Of a stretch of 64,000 nt of DNA, positions 37,801 through 48,330 are shown piece by piece. Position numbers and translations under genes: made by a program. The DNA is from Sisyra terminalis (Eukaryota; Arthropoda; Insecta; Neuroptera; Sisyridae). The notes below the pieces were generated by a model. It was given only the letters and a program-made list of their open reading frames with translations. It searched no databases and had not been told where the DNA came from. Each line of letters starts with the position of its first letter. Positions within the stretch are counted from its first letter, which is position 1. Location: the NCBI GenBank assembly GCA_958496175.1, contig OY292280.1, positions 10,478,001 through 10,542,000 on the forward strand, given 5' to 3'.

Positions 37801-38586
37801 GCTTGGATATCCCCAATAGTTTAGCTTTACTATTTGACGCTACTCTTTTCAGTGATTTCAACAAAAATCCTCATTCCGGATGAAATGTTACCAGCCACAT
37901 CTGCTTCCGATAGGAACAACCAAGGACTTAATAGTGTCGGTGGACCAATTGATGCTGGCACCAGCTCAATGGACTTACCGATCGACCTTTACCCCAATCA
38001 AATAAAAGAAAGTTCAGGTACTGGCAAACGACTACAAATTTATCTCCTCTCAAAATTGACAGGAATTCAAAATGTACATTTGAATTTTGTAACCCAGGTA
38101 ATCCCAACCACAGCGGATTAAAAATGTACGTTTTACGAATACGTAGTGAAGAGGTATACGTTACTCGGGGTAGAATCATTTTGTGAGCGAGATTTTTCAT
38201 ACACTCAATGGCTCATGTGTACTTTAGCACACCCACAATCTGGCAATGTTGCATTTTTGACTTTGTTTTTAATTTAATTCGCGATTAAATCGGTCCATAA
38301 TGAAAATTTAGCCACAAAAGAGAGAATTATACCATATTAGAATTGAATTAACAAAAATATCGTGAATTAAATTAAAAATAAAGTCGAAAATGTAACGTTG
38401 CCAGATTGTGGGTGTGCTAAAGTACACTTGAGCCCACTCAATACATGAACTTAAAACACTGTTGGATTTGAGTTGGTAATTCTGGTTTTTGTTTCAGGAT
38501 CTTCGCGTATAATACGAGCGAAAAATGAGCTGCTGCTGTTTCCCGCATGCGTCGTATTTTGCTGTGCTTATTTCAGTCTAAATTAA
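28728..38586 (+). CDS. DIP-family (Dpr-interacting protein / lachesin-like) immunoglobulin gene, 3' part
   Basis: Join of five exons: 28728-28856, 33878-34162, 37737-37784, 37853-38017 and 38498-38586. All internal junctions are phase 1 with GT/AG borders, and the reading frame stays open to TAA at 38584-38586. The product is the C-terminal part of a neuronal cell-surface protein with three Ig domains. In the known family, DIPs bind Dpr proteins to specify synaptic partners. The visible protein has the end of Ig2 (EMGAYLC then NGVPPSVSKR), a full Ig3 (Cys in VTIDC, Trp in YWVYD, Cys in DFGNYRC), a Ser/Pro/Thr-rich linker and a hydrophobic tail fitting a GPI-anchor signal. The signal peptide, Ig1 and the start of Ig2 were not found here and probably lie upstream of the window. 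The Ig3-linker wording (NSLGETEGSIRLYEIPMPSTP) resembles my memory of the Drosophila DIP-epsilon/zeta subgroup, but the exact orthologue is unverified. The introns are large and full of transposons. Confidence 0.93.
29250..30195. mobile_element. Foldback element truncated against a second foldback
   Basis: The arms at about 29270-29720 and 29745-30190 are reverse complements (for example AAGAATCTATATTGTACATT and GAACAATATAGATTCTTGAA) around a centre near 29735. Near each end is the TTAATATTA box. The right end runs straight into the next foldback. Confidence 0.72.
30196..30833. mobile_element. Foldback element related to 8819-9621
   Basis: GCTCAGCGGCATTTTATGGT faces its inverse at about 30634. 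The order of blocks (GAGGTAGTACGGGTCACTAA, GCTCTACAAAAGTG, TTAATATTAATATTAAGAGC) matches the 8819 element. The right end AACACCCTA at 30833 fits the TAGGGTG terminus; the left end is lost in the junction. Another end fragment with the same box lies at 30945-31010. Confidence 0.7.
31740..32710. repeat. Module 1 of tandemly duplicated Jockey RT debris
   Basis: GATGTTCCCCAAGGTAGCGT (VPQGS, the RT B motif) at 31950 and SLFPENKFLIYKVILKPIWAY (32197-32379 frame; residues shown after KGKS) are reverse-transcriptase pieces. From about 32395 the same sequence follows in inverted order, forming a foldback. The whole module recurs at 32711-33550. Confidence 0.78.
32711..33550. repeat. Module 2 of duplicated Jockey RT debris
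   Basis: It starts with the same GATGAAACGGGGAAGATTTG as module 1 and lacks about 130 bp after TTTTGTTTATTTTTC. It then repeats the RT piece and its inverted partner almost exactly. Both modules end GGGTCCGACCAGAACTAGTT TTTTCGGCCG. Confidence 0.78.
33878..34162 (+). CDS. DIP gene exon: entire Ig3 domain
   Basis: This 285-bp exon (phase 1 in, phase 1 out) has acceptor ATTGCAG ending at 33877 and donor GTATGT at 34163. It begins FSPMIWVPNQLVGAP, the family's Ig2-Ig3 linker. It contains the B-strand Cys (VTIDC), the C-strand Trp (SYWVYD), the F-strand D-x-G-x-Y-x-C (DFGNYRC) and the closing NSLGETEGSIRLY. One exon equals one Ig domain with symmetric phases, as is usual for this superfamily. The open frame continuing upstream and downstream of these splice sites is intronic. 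Confidence 0.96.
34269..34493. mobile_element. 225-bp MITE, copy 1, perfect 8-bp TSD
   Basis: GGCTCATGTGTACTTTAGCA at the left is mirrored at the right (ending AAAGTACACTTGAGCC). CAAACTTT occurs at 34261-34268 and 34494-34501. It is nearly a perfect hairpin with no ORF. It lies 107 bp downstream of the Ig3 exon. Confidence 0.93.
34638..35820 (+). repeat. 1.15-kb dispersed repeat, copy 2, with tRNA-like B box
   Basis: Closely matches 7228-8390, including the CCCGGGTTCGAATCCCGTTT tRNA-like segment (35350-35372) and the shared 91-codon frame (35125-35400). A third, eroded piece (GAAATGTTTTCCGATGACTT TTCC) lies at 36020-36110. Confidence 0.82.
36166..37090 (+). mobile_element. Jockey-type LINE, 5'-truncated reverse transcriptase C-terminal half
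   Basis: One open frame runs from about 36166 to TGA at 37063. It contains RT motif B (KSGVPQGSVLGPLLYLL) and the catalytic FVDDTVIM (F-x-DD). It then has the thumb-like SNTVKYLGVHLDRRLTWKSH and the LYKTVIVPIWSYGIELWG motif typical of Jockey/I elements. The endonuclease, ORF1 and the first RT motifs are missing, and the 3' end is A-rich. The frame is intact, so insertion is fairly recent. It is in the same orientation as the DIP gene, inside its intron. Confidence 0.92.
37737..37784 (+). CDS. DIP gene exon: short post-Ig3 linker
   Basis: This is a 48-bp exon with acceptor TTTTTCAG and donor GGTAAGT. Joined to the Ig3 exon it reads E-I-P-M-P-S-T-P-P-R-V-S-D-K-K-D. An EIP-x-PSTP run straight after the Ig3 RLY is the family's usual membrane-proximal linker start. 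It is too short to be found as a free-standing reading frame; it was identified by phase and by family pattern. Confidence 0.88.
37853..38017 (+). CDS. DIP gene exon: low-complexity juxtamembrane linker
   Basis: This is a 165-bp exon (2 bases, 54 codons, 1 base) with acceptor TCTTTTCAG and donor CAG|GTACTG. It is rich in Ser, Asn, Asp, Gly and Pro and has no predicted fold, as expected for a stalk between Ig3 and the lipid anchor. The frame could run on to 38121 if the donor were unused. That would add a short unspliced tail lacking a hydrophobic anchor, a possible secreted variant for which there is no direct evidence. Confidence 0.8.
38210..38434. mobile_element. 225-bp MITE, copy 2, perfect 8-bp TSD
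   Basis: The same family and length as 34269-34493. CACTCAAT is repeated at 38202-38209 and 38435-38442. It lies in the last DIP intron, 63 bp before the final exon. Confidence 0.93.
38498..38586 (+). CDS. DIP gene last exon: GPI-signal-like hydrophobic C-terminus
   Basis: The acceptor TTTGTTTCAG ends at 38497. The 28 residues begin SSRIIRAKNE and end with a hydrophobic stretch LLLLFPACVVFCCAYF just before the stop. Small residues (Gly-Ser-Ser) lie upstream of the basic spacer, and no cytoplasmic tail follows the hydrophobic segment. This is the layout of a GPI-attachment signal. A tail-anchored single-pass reading is the alternative. Confidence 0.82.
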
Positions 38587-39947
38587 CAGGCGTGCCAACT
38601 ACTTTTCTAGGAAAAATTATTAATGGGATAAATCAGTATTAAAGAAGAAATATTGTCTGTTATTGAGATTAAGTATATCAATTTTCAACCACTAACGCTT
38701 TGTTACTCGCATCGTTACACTCCATTTGCTTACTGAAGCCAATGGACGATTTTGATTGTAAGGCGAAAGTGGTACTTAATGTAAGAATCCTAAAAGTATT
38801 CAAGTCTAATTTTTCTAAAAATCATCACAATACATTTAATTGCACTATCAGTAATGTTAAAATTAAGAAAAAACATAACCAAACTTTCGCTTTCTAAGCC
38901 TCAAATTGAAATCTCCATTAAGAAAATTGATCAAGTTCAAATTGACTCATTAAAATTGATAGATATATCATTTTTACTATCCAAAGATTTCATTTTTCAT
39001 GTCGAAAATGTTTTGTCCTAATTATTTGCATTTTCCACCAGCATTTCGGGAACGTGCACCGCCCAACCCCTAATTAACAAGTTACATGAACTAAACATGG
39101 TATAGTACAAAGACTATTCAGATAGAATCTGTAACTATCGAACGGCCATATAAGCTACTCTTAGCACACTTTCCCCTAACCTCACGGTCGACATTATCAA
39201 ATGTCAAGTGTGCCCATTAAATTCGGCCCTTAATTTGCAATAAACACCGGCCGATAATCGGGTCGCCAACAAATCTCACTAACGGGAATCGAAAGCTCCG
39301 CACATTCAGCACGAGAGCTTTTGAACGTTCAGCGCCATCTACAAACGAATTGTTAAACTTTGCAATGAAAACCGATAATTAAAAGCTTCACAACAAGTTG
39401 GCATATAAAAGTTTGAAAGAATTTCCCCTTTCCAATTCAAAGTTGATGATTCAAAGTTCAGTCCATATAATTTCATACAAAAACTACTATTTTGTCCTTT
39501 TTTACAAATAACTGCTGTAAAACTATCAGAAATAGTTAAAAGCATCAATGGGTAATACATTTAAAAACCATTTTTTTCATTAGGGTCCATAAAGATGAGA
39601 CTGGATAAGCCTGAACACTGCTATCTTGAAACTCATAGTGTTTCCTGGGTCCCTGTTTTACAAAAGTGCTTTTCATCCAATTTGATACTAAAACCTACTA
39701 CTTCATTTTCCTATGTCTCTATTGAACCAAAGTTCAGCATCTAATATTTTATCTTCTGTCATCTTCTTACCAAATGTTTTCTCAGTCCGCAAAAGTCGGT
39801 TATTAAATCCGACATCACTATGGTCATAATTTTCATAAGTTTTCAGAAGATGATAATCTTTTTACTATCTCTATCCTGTGCGTTTTATAAACACCTTCTC
39901 AATTGGTTTTCTATACTTTCAATCTTATAACAAAAAACACTAGTTAT
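38587..39947. other. DIP 3' UTR and downstream flank
   Basis: The 3' UTR is expected in the first 650 nt. Beyond that no gene or repeat was recognised up to the foldback. Confidence 0.5.
39239..39244 (+). terminator. Candidate polyadenylation signal of the DIP gene
   Basis: An AATAAA hexamer lies about 650 nt after the DIP stop codon on the same strand. It is a plausible 3' end, but such hexamers are common in AT-rich DNA, so support is only positional. Confidence 0.3.
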
Positions 39948-41075
39948 AAGGGTGGGTCAAAAAAATCGATTATTTTTTTTTTACAAGTGACGCAAAAAAA
40001 TGGGTTGCTAGACACCTTAAAAAAATTCTCACCAAGTATGACCTCTTAATTTTAATAGGAAGATCCTCCGCATCGCAGTTTTGTATTTTTTTCTCAGTCC
40101 AATAGAAAAAAATTCATTCCTCATCATTTATCGATTGTACAGAAAAATGTTTTGAAAGAATTTTTTAGGAAATTTAATGCTCTACAAAAAAGGTATTCTA
40201 TATTTTTTCCGTAAGCCTCACCATTTGAAAGATATTAAGGATTTAATTTTGATTATTTTAAGACAAATTTCATTTTTATTTATGAATTTTATAACTCGAC
40301 AATAAATGACTCTTATACAATGCGCAATACAAATTTTTGTTGAAATTTAACTGTTCTACAAAAATGGTTTCTTATGTTTTAGCGATTAAATTAACCCTTC
40401 AAAAGATATTCATCATCAAACTTGCATGTGTACGGATTTTAAAAGTTTTAAATGGAGACAATAATACTAAAGCATAAAAAATATTTTGAAGTTTCTCAGT
40501 TGATAAAAACTAAAATTCATGTAAATTTTCTCAAAAATTATAAATTAAATTGAAATTTTTCGAATATCTCATCAAAAACTTTTAAAATCCGTACACATGA
40601 AAGTTTGATGATGAATATCTTTTGAAGGGTTAATTTAATCGCCAAAACATAAGACACCATTTTTGTAGAGCAGTTAATTTCCAACAAAAATTTGTATTGC
40701 GCATTGTATAAGAGTCATTTATTGTCGAGTTATAAAATTCATAAATAAAAATGAAATTGGTCTTAAAATAATCAAAATTAAATCCTTAATATCTTTTAAA
40801 TGGTGAGGCTTACAGAAAAAATATAGAATACCTTTTTTGTAGAGCATTAAATTTCCTAAAAAAAATTTTCTGAACATTTTTCTGTACAATTGATAAATGA
40901 TGAGGTATGATTTTTTTTCTATTGGACTGAGAAAAAAATATAAAACTGCGATGCGGAGGATCTTCCTATTAAAATTAAGAGCTCATACTTGGTGAGAATT
41001 TTTTTAAGGTGTCTAGCAACCCATTTTTCCGTGTCACTTGTAAAAAAAAAATAATCGATTTTTTTGACTCACCCT
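39948..41075. mobile_element. 1.13-kb foldback with 8-9 bp target duplication
   Basis: AAGGGTGGGTCAAAAAAATC at the left and GATTTTTTTGACTCACCCT at the right are inverse. Each arm is about 550 bp around a centre near 40510. ACTAGTTAT flanks it on both sides (39939-39947 and 41076-41084). Contains CTCTACAAAAAAGGTATTC boxes in both arms and no ORF. Confidence 0.9.
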
Positions 41076-41084
41076 ACTAGTTAT

Positions 41085-42976
41085 GGACCAGTAAATGGGG
41101 TCCCAAATCCATTCGAGAAAAAACATCTCTTTCATTACTTGGTATCCTAATGACCAGGTGCTATCCCGCTTACATTCCCCGATAAGCTTAAAAAAGACTT
41201 TTATACCTTCCCGACTTTTATTATTGCTAGACTTTCAAAAAATAAGTGAATACTATTATCTTCCATGCATCTCTAAAGGTTTAAGCTTGTTTGTCCTGGT
41301 TTCAGTAATCAAATTTTGCTCAGCTAACCTTTAACCCCATTTGTATGGTTAATCAGGACAAATTTTAGAAAACCCTTCTATTCCCAGGGTCCCCAATTCC
41401 CAATTGTACGCAAAGAAATCTAACATATTTCAATAGCCAGAAAATAAGGTGTTAATTGACTAGTTCTATACTTGAATCGGAGATTTCCTCTTTTAGTAGC
41501 CTACAGAGTGCAGTATTCCCATAAAATATGAGAAGTTTCATCTTCTGTCTAACATAATCTTATATTGGAGGATCCAATATTACCCCAATAGAAGGTTTCT
41601 CAGGCCATAGTGATTGGTTATGAAACCTGTCACCAATCTGGCCTAAAATTTAGTAATTTAGTAGCTAAATTTTGGGAAGAATTTCTCATTTGTTTTGCAC
41701 ATTGGTGAGGTTCCACAAGAAACGATAGTTAATATATAGGAGACCATTTATGGTTATTCGTACCATCGATTTTGTGACCCCAAATATTGGTTCTGGATTA
41801 TGAAAACGAGAGCACAGGTATCATTTGATCAACTTCCATATTAAGGGTTGGAAATCTGATTCTTTTTTCGATGGGAACATCATCGTTTTTATTTTGCTCC
41901 CACTTTATTTAAACTATAAACGATAAAGTCATCCTTGTCTCTCCTGGAATTACAAGCTTAAAAAGAGGAAGACTTAAAAGTACTTCTAAGTTAACAGTAA
42001 GAGATCTTCTTTTAACTCCCATTATACATAAACAGGAAAATCTCTAAACTTTGTTAAATTGTCTCCTTGCATATGACTGATCAGTTTTCGGCAACCTAAC
42101 CAGGCAGTTGTAGGTTATTCTGGATCTCACCACTGCTAATCTTCAGGGTTTTCCAAGGACTCTTCTGATCATCAACCATAACTCTTTAATTATTGTAAAT
42201 TCATTAACTGGGGTTTTATACAACTGTAATTAACTGCTAATTTTCCGGACGTTCCCGTTGACAAAAGCAACGCCATCTGTTAGATTGATTGAGAATGTCG
42301 TTGGGGTTACGGCTATGGATAGTATATCAATTTTTACAGGGATAAAATAGGGTCCTTCAATATAGTATAGTCTTTCCCAAAAAAGAGTCAATTTTCTTGG
42401 TTGTTTTTCAAAATTTAATTCACAGCGAGACAAAACAATATTATTTCTAAAGAAAAATGGTAACGTTTCGATATTCAAAAACTTCCGGAGCTTTTTTTGA
42501 GAAAGTTGCGCTTTTAAGACATATTGGGCAAATATATATTTATATATATTTATAATGAAGCTTTTTTCGATTTGAAGATGATAACATATCACAAATTCCG
42601 TCGTTATTGTGAACATATCGTTAAATGATATTAATTTACATGAAAATGTTCTTTTTTCCAATTTAGTGGTGCATGAGCTTAACCAATTTCCCATAATTGG
42701 ATGTATTGATTAAAGGAAAAATCCGTCAATGTTGAAACATATCATATTATAAGTATACGTAAACGAATTATTCAAATTTTCGAGAATGAAAAAAGATTGA
42801 TGAAAATATTAAAATAAAAAATGTAATTATTTTATAAATATGGAAAATAAAGAGCTTACGTTTCGTCTCGTTCGTGAAAAAAAACATTGGAAAATTGAAA
42901 TCTACTAACACTTGTATCAAGGAAAAATATCTTCCCACTGATTTATAGTTTGTAAATATTATTAAAGGCTATTATG
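41085..42976. other. No gene confirmed; one 154-codon minus-strand open frame
   Basis: The frame 42694-42230 is the second longest ATG-to-stop frame outside repeats and known elements in the window. It has no recognisable domain, is Lys/Phe/Ile-rich, and has no sister copy. Probably chance, but not excluded. Confidence 0.3.
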
Positions 42977-43085
42977 CAGTGGTTCTCAACTAAAGGGGGC
43001 ATCCTTAGGCGACTTATAGTAGAATAGTGTACAGTTTTGGAGAATTGTATTGCCGGGGTGTGTCACTAAGGGTTGAAAACCACTG
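42977..43085. mobile_element. 109-bp hAT-type MITE
   Basis: CAGTGGTTCTCAAC at the left and GGTTGAAAACCACTG at the right are classical hAT terminal repeats. The flanking 8-mers do not match clearly. Confidence 0.72.
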
Positions 43086-45400
43086 CTTTAAGGAGACAAG
43101 AATAGGCTTAGGACCTTCGTATGCATTTGTGTTGATTTTTCTCTGAGAATTACTGTTCTTACAAAATTATGATTTGTACAGTTTTCCTTCCCAAAAATGA
43201 CCTCCTAGGGGGTAAACTTTGAGTATTTAAACATCGAAAATATCAACAAGTGCATTATTGTTTATACCGTTGTGATTGAAACCAAATTGTAATAGTTTTA
43301 TTGCAAAATTTTAGGTTCCATCTAAAAATATTTGGATACCACCTTTAGTTCCACTTGTAATTAATTATATTTATTTTAGAACTAATTTTAGTAGAGAAAA
43401 CTATGGTAGTCCTCGAATTTCATGGTGGCTATCATTATTAAACCAAAATTCTGCCAATATATTAGTAATTTACACAAAGAAAATCGAAAATCTATAGATA
43501 AATCATATAATGGAATCGCCCAAAAGCTCTGCTACCCATAATTTTTTTTTTTTGTATTTTTGATTAAGGAAATTTAGACTAGAGACTAGACATTTAGTCA
43601 TTAATAAAAAGGTCACCCCCCCTTTTGAAAATTTTATGATTCCATTGATTTGAATTATTTGGAATTTTTGCACAGTATATGGTCGTAAAATAAATGGAAT
43701 CACTGAAAAGATTTACTGATCTTCATCCCTTAAAAGTAATTTTTTAGAGGCTAAAACTGCACAAATCTTAGTTCAATAGAATAAGTAATGATTGGAAAAT
43801 TAATCAGAACTCTTACTCATATGATCGGAAGTTTCATCCCCTAAAAATTTTCCAAGTGTAACTCAACCCCCTGATAAATTTTCGGTTAAATATCCACTCA
43901 AAGTTAATACAACTAGCCGGGCCTGCTCATCTTATCTCCTTATAGCTTTTTCATTAAATATTTACTAAATTAATCACACAGGCAATTGTTTCGAAAATAT
44001 TAATTTCAAAATTCATTCTTAATGTCGCTTTTTTACTATTTATTTATCTTAGTCTTAACAAAGGAAACGATTACAACAAAAAAAATAAATAAATTATTTA
44101 TTAAATCGAATATCTTATGAATAAGGCCCTACAGTATTATAATATTAAATCTAATTTATCAACAACAAAAAAAATGTAGTGAGTTATTAGATTATTTAAA
44201 GCTTTGTGATAAAAAAAACGTACTAATTTCTATTAATAAGTTACAAAATTCAGCTTCAAGTAAACAAAAAAACCACGTTGACCTTGAACATAATATGAAC
44301 GCCAATGATGTCAGTGGCATGTTTGAATTTTTGTTTTAATTTTACGCATAACTTTTATTCTGTTGAAATAGATATGAAATGTGCAATGTCATTATTTTCC
44401 GTGGTCTACTAATAATGCCAAGGAATATTGATAGATACGAAGTCTTTTATTGATTTTCAATTGTTTGTGTTGAAGTTATTGATAATTTATTACTATATAG
44501 TATGTTTTTGATTGAAAATATGTAAAAACCATGTAAAAAATAATTATATATAAAACTATATTATATGGATTCCTTTGAAATAAAAATGAGAAAAGAGCTA
44601 TAAATTGTGTCGTTTACTATTCTGACTATCACCTTTCTGTTATCATTGTGTCCGGCAGTAGGTTAATGCCTTTCTGGGCATTTACATTCATGAAATTGAA
44701 AGACTTAACTGAATATCCTTGGAAAAATAGTAGATGTTTTTAATTCGAAGGCAGAAATTAAGTTGATATATTTAGAATGTTAAACTTTATAGACGAAAAG
44801 TATGTTACAAAATGCCAAGAATTTCAAACGATTATTTAGTTATAATCTCAGCTGAAGCACCAAATATTCGGAAAGTATACGAACATTTTGCGAATGACAA
44901 GTTACCCGGGAAAATATACCAAAAATACCTGAGGAAAATTGCTTTTTTTATCACTATTAGGGTCTAAAGTGACTCTAGAGTTAAGAAAAATCCGTATATC
45001 AAAAGTTTGCTCTATAAAATGTAAAACTATTCTTTTATAACAAAGCAAACTTGTGCTAAAGTTATTTCACTGTTGAGTGGCAAAATTCCATTAGTCAACT
45101 TTCCAAGATTTCAGAACATCGGAATTCTGGGAACCCGCTTAGCTTTCCGGCAATAAATTCTTCCTTGCAAATCTATTTTTCATTGCAAGGATCTCCGTAA
45201 CAAAAATATTTAGTTCCTCCTATCAATGAAGTAGTCCAGGGTTATTAATCCCTCTTTAGCAATCTCTCTCTAGCATATGGATAGCGACTAGTTTTCGTAA
45301 AATTTGATAATATTTACGGTACCTAAAGTAGCCTTAGAATTACAAAAAATAGTAAAAAAGCTCATCGATTTTTAGTTCATTACTATAAAAAAAATGGTAA
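43086..45400. other. No recognisable feature
   Basis: AT-rich DNA without coding or repeat signal I can support. Confidence 0.5.
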
Positions 45401-45560
45401 CCTAGTATTCAAGGTGGACGATTCCAAACTGGTAAGTATGGAGTTCGAATTTCGTATTGAACAAATTTTTGATATTTTCTCGATTTACGGATTTTATTAA
45501 CCCAGAATCGTTAGAAATCTTGGTTTTTATAAGCCGACAGTAAATACCAATAATAAAACA
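45401..45560 (+). mobile_element. tRNA-derived SINE, degraded head
   Basis: The A box is damaged (CCTAGTATTCAAGGTGGACG), but ATTCCAAACTGGTAAGTATG, B box GAGTTCGAATTTC and the body to AAGCCGACAGTAAATACCAA are clear. Confidence 0.75.
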
Positions 45561-46259
45561 AACAGTTTGAGTAGTTTGTGGTTTTTTTTTGGCGCCCATT
45601 TGACAAAATAATGATTTGGCAAAAATTTTGCACAAACAGCAATTTGTTGGGCTTTTTTGGGATGTTGGCTGTTTTAAATTATCTTAATGTTGCGGTCTAA
45701 TAGATAAAGTTAATGATGTCTGAGCAATTTCATTAGATTCAAGGTCAGCAGATTGAGAAAAATCAATTGATTCAGGAAAGTCTGATAATATATCAATTTG
45801 TGGTTGTGGCGAAAAAAGATAAACATAAAATTCGCATTACTCATCTTGGTTTAATGACCTAGATAATTCACAACATAGTAAATACTACAAAAGACCAACA
45901 ATTAATTATTGAATCCGAATTGAAACTTTTGTCTATGAGATATTAAGAAAAAAATTAACAAATTTTAGGTCTATAGGAATAGAGGGTACTACATTTGAAT
46001 CCTGAAATCCCGATGAATACCAATTTTTTTGGTTTCAATATCAATTTTCACGCAAAATACTTTTATTCCAAAAAAATTGTTTAAAATTTGATACCAAAAA
46101 TTAATCACTTCTTCTTCTTCGTCATCATTTTGGGGACCACCGAAATAAATTTCAGCAGACTGCCAATAGGATCTTTATGGATATTTTCAGCTTATGTTCA
46201 AATGACCCAAAAGAGGCTTTTGGATCAATTAGGCAATTAATCCATCGCACTTGAATCAA

Positions 46260-46530
46260 TATGTATCCCTATGAATTGAAGATGCTTTCCCAAATTTCTG
46301 TGTCCTGACCTACCAGCGTTCCTATATCCCTCCTTTTTAGGTTTACAGGCTTTTCAAAGGTTTTTTTTTTATTATAAGTCATTCCAGGATTTTACAATTC
46401 CTGAGTATTGAACGAATTGGTACATCTACAGCCGATTCTGGATCCATATATGATATACTTGTGTGGTATACCTTTGCAAGCCTATTTGCCTCTTGGTTAT
46501 CTTTGATACCAACATATACTAGCATCTGAA
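46260..46530 (-). pseudogene. Second Jockey RNase H 3' fragment
   Basis: On the minus strand it reads GIKDNQEANRLAKV then SYMDPES, matching GVKGKELAKAD and SFMGPEP of the copy at 4665. The following sequence also parallels 4500-4660. It has frameshifts and is clearly dead. Confidence 0.7.
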
Positions 46531-46732
46531 AAAGTTCATTTAAATATGAGCTTTTTAATAGGAATCACTCATTTATTGCCGTTTTCCATTTTCTTTATAG
46601 CCGTACAAAAAAGCTTACTCTTTAATCTAATATCAAATATTTTTATTGAAAAATGTTATACAAAAGTTTTCCAGAGGTTTAAGTATTAAGTTTATTAAAT
46701 ATCACAGTGATTCCAATAGATTTGAAGATTTC

Positions 46733-48330
46733 AAAGGGTCTAGCAGGATCCACATGGCGAGTTGGCCCCCAAATAGGAACCTATGACGAAACTTATGTTA
46801 AAATATCGGCTTGATATATAAACGCTTTTTATATACTTTTCGCGACCAAATTCCTCTTTGACCTTGAGATATGAGCCAAAATTATCCCCCGCATGGCTAT
46901 TTTTCAAAGTTATATATCTCAAAAACTAATAAAGCTAGAGAAGTGAAACTAACGCAAGGTTTTCGATTATTTTACAGAGTAAATCATATATTTTTTTGTA
47001 ATTTTTAGAAAAGAAAATTATTAAAAAAAAATCCAAAAAACAAATGAAATAATTTTTTTTGTGTTCTCTGAAAATGACAATCACGAAAAAAATATATTTT
47101 ATGCTTCTACATGAGCACTATAACTCATAAAAATTGCGTGAAAAAATAGTTGGTGCAACACCATGAAGAAAAAATAAAATGTGATTTATGCCTAATAGTA
47201 TACCCCGATTTTATTTTTTTTTTCGAAGTGTTTCACCAACTTTTTTTTCATAAAACTTCAATAAAAATAGGTCACATATAGGAGCAAAACATATAATATT
47301 TTCATAATTGTAAGTCTAAGGAAACATAAAAAAATAATTTTGTATTAGTGTTTTTGTTTTTCTATATTTACTCGTAAGATGATTACATTCAAGATTAAAA
47401 TAATTAATCCGAAAAAAAAAATAACTAGTGTTCAATTTTTTTAAAATAAGAATAAAAAAAAATTATCGCCACTGCTATAATTTATTACAATATGATTTAT
47501 TGAACAATAATTATCCAGAATTCTGCGGCCTACGAAATACTAACTAAATTATTTTAGGTTCATCATATTCTAGATGTAATAAATTATAGCAGTGACGATA
47601 AATTTTTTTTATTCTTATTTTAATAAAAATTGAACACTAGTTGTTTTTTTTTTCTTTAGGGATCAACTATTTTTATCTTGAAAGTAATCATCTTACGAGT
47701 AAATATAGAAAAACAAAAAACTAATAAAAAAAATTTTTTTATGTTTCCTTAGACTTATAATTATAAAAATAATATATGTTTTGCTCCTATATGTGGCCTA
47801 CTTTTTATTGAAGTTTTATGAAAAAAAAGTTGGTGAAACACTTCGAAAAAAAATAAAATCGGGGTATACTATTAGGCGTAAATCACATTTTTTTTTTCAA
47901 GGTGTTGTACAAACTATTTTTTCACGCAATTTTTATGAGTTATAGTGCTCATCTAGGAGCATAAAATATATTTTTTTCGTGATTGTCATTTTCAGAGAAC
48001 ATATAAAAAAAATATTTCATTTGTTTTTTGGGCTTTTTTTGTATAATTTTTTTCCTAAAAATTTCAAAAAAATATATGATATACTCTGTAAAATAATCTA
48101 AAACCTCGCGTTGGTTTCACTTCTCTAGCTTAATTAGTTTTTGAGATATATAACTTTGAAAAATAGCCATGCGGGGGGACATTTTTGTCCATATCTCAAG
48201 GTCAAAGAGGAATTTGGTCGCAAAAAGTATATAAAATGTGTTTGTATATCAAGCCGATATTTTAACATAAGTTTCGACATAGGTTCCTATTTGGGGGTCA
48301 ACTCGCCATGTGGATCCTGCTAGACCCTTT
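46733..48330. mobile_element. 1.6-kb foldback, 'AAGGGTCTAGCAGGATCCAC' family, copy 1
   Basis: AAGGGTCTAGCAGGATCCAC at the left and GTGGATCCTGCTAGACCCTT at the right bound arms of about 770 bp meeting near 47530. The 60-codon frames at each end (46740-46922 minus, 48141-48323 plus) are the same arm read on opposite strands and begin with TTG, so they are not called genes. No clear target duplication was found. Confidence 0.88.

Noticed and set aside
46733..48330. Target-site duplication for the 46733 foldback
   Set aside because: Flanks (GATTTC and CCAATATT) show no convincing repeat, so none is claimed.
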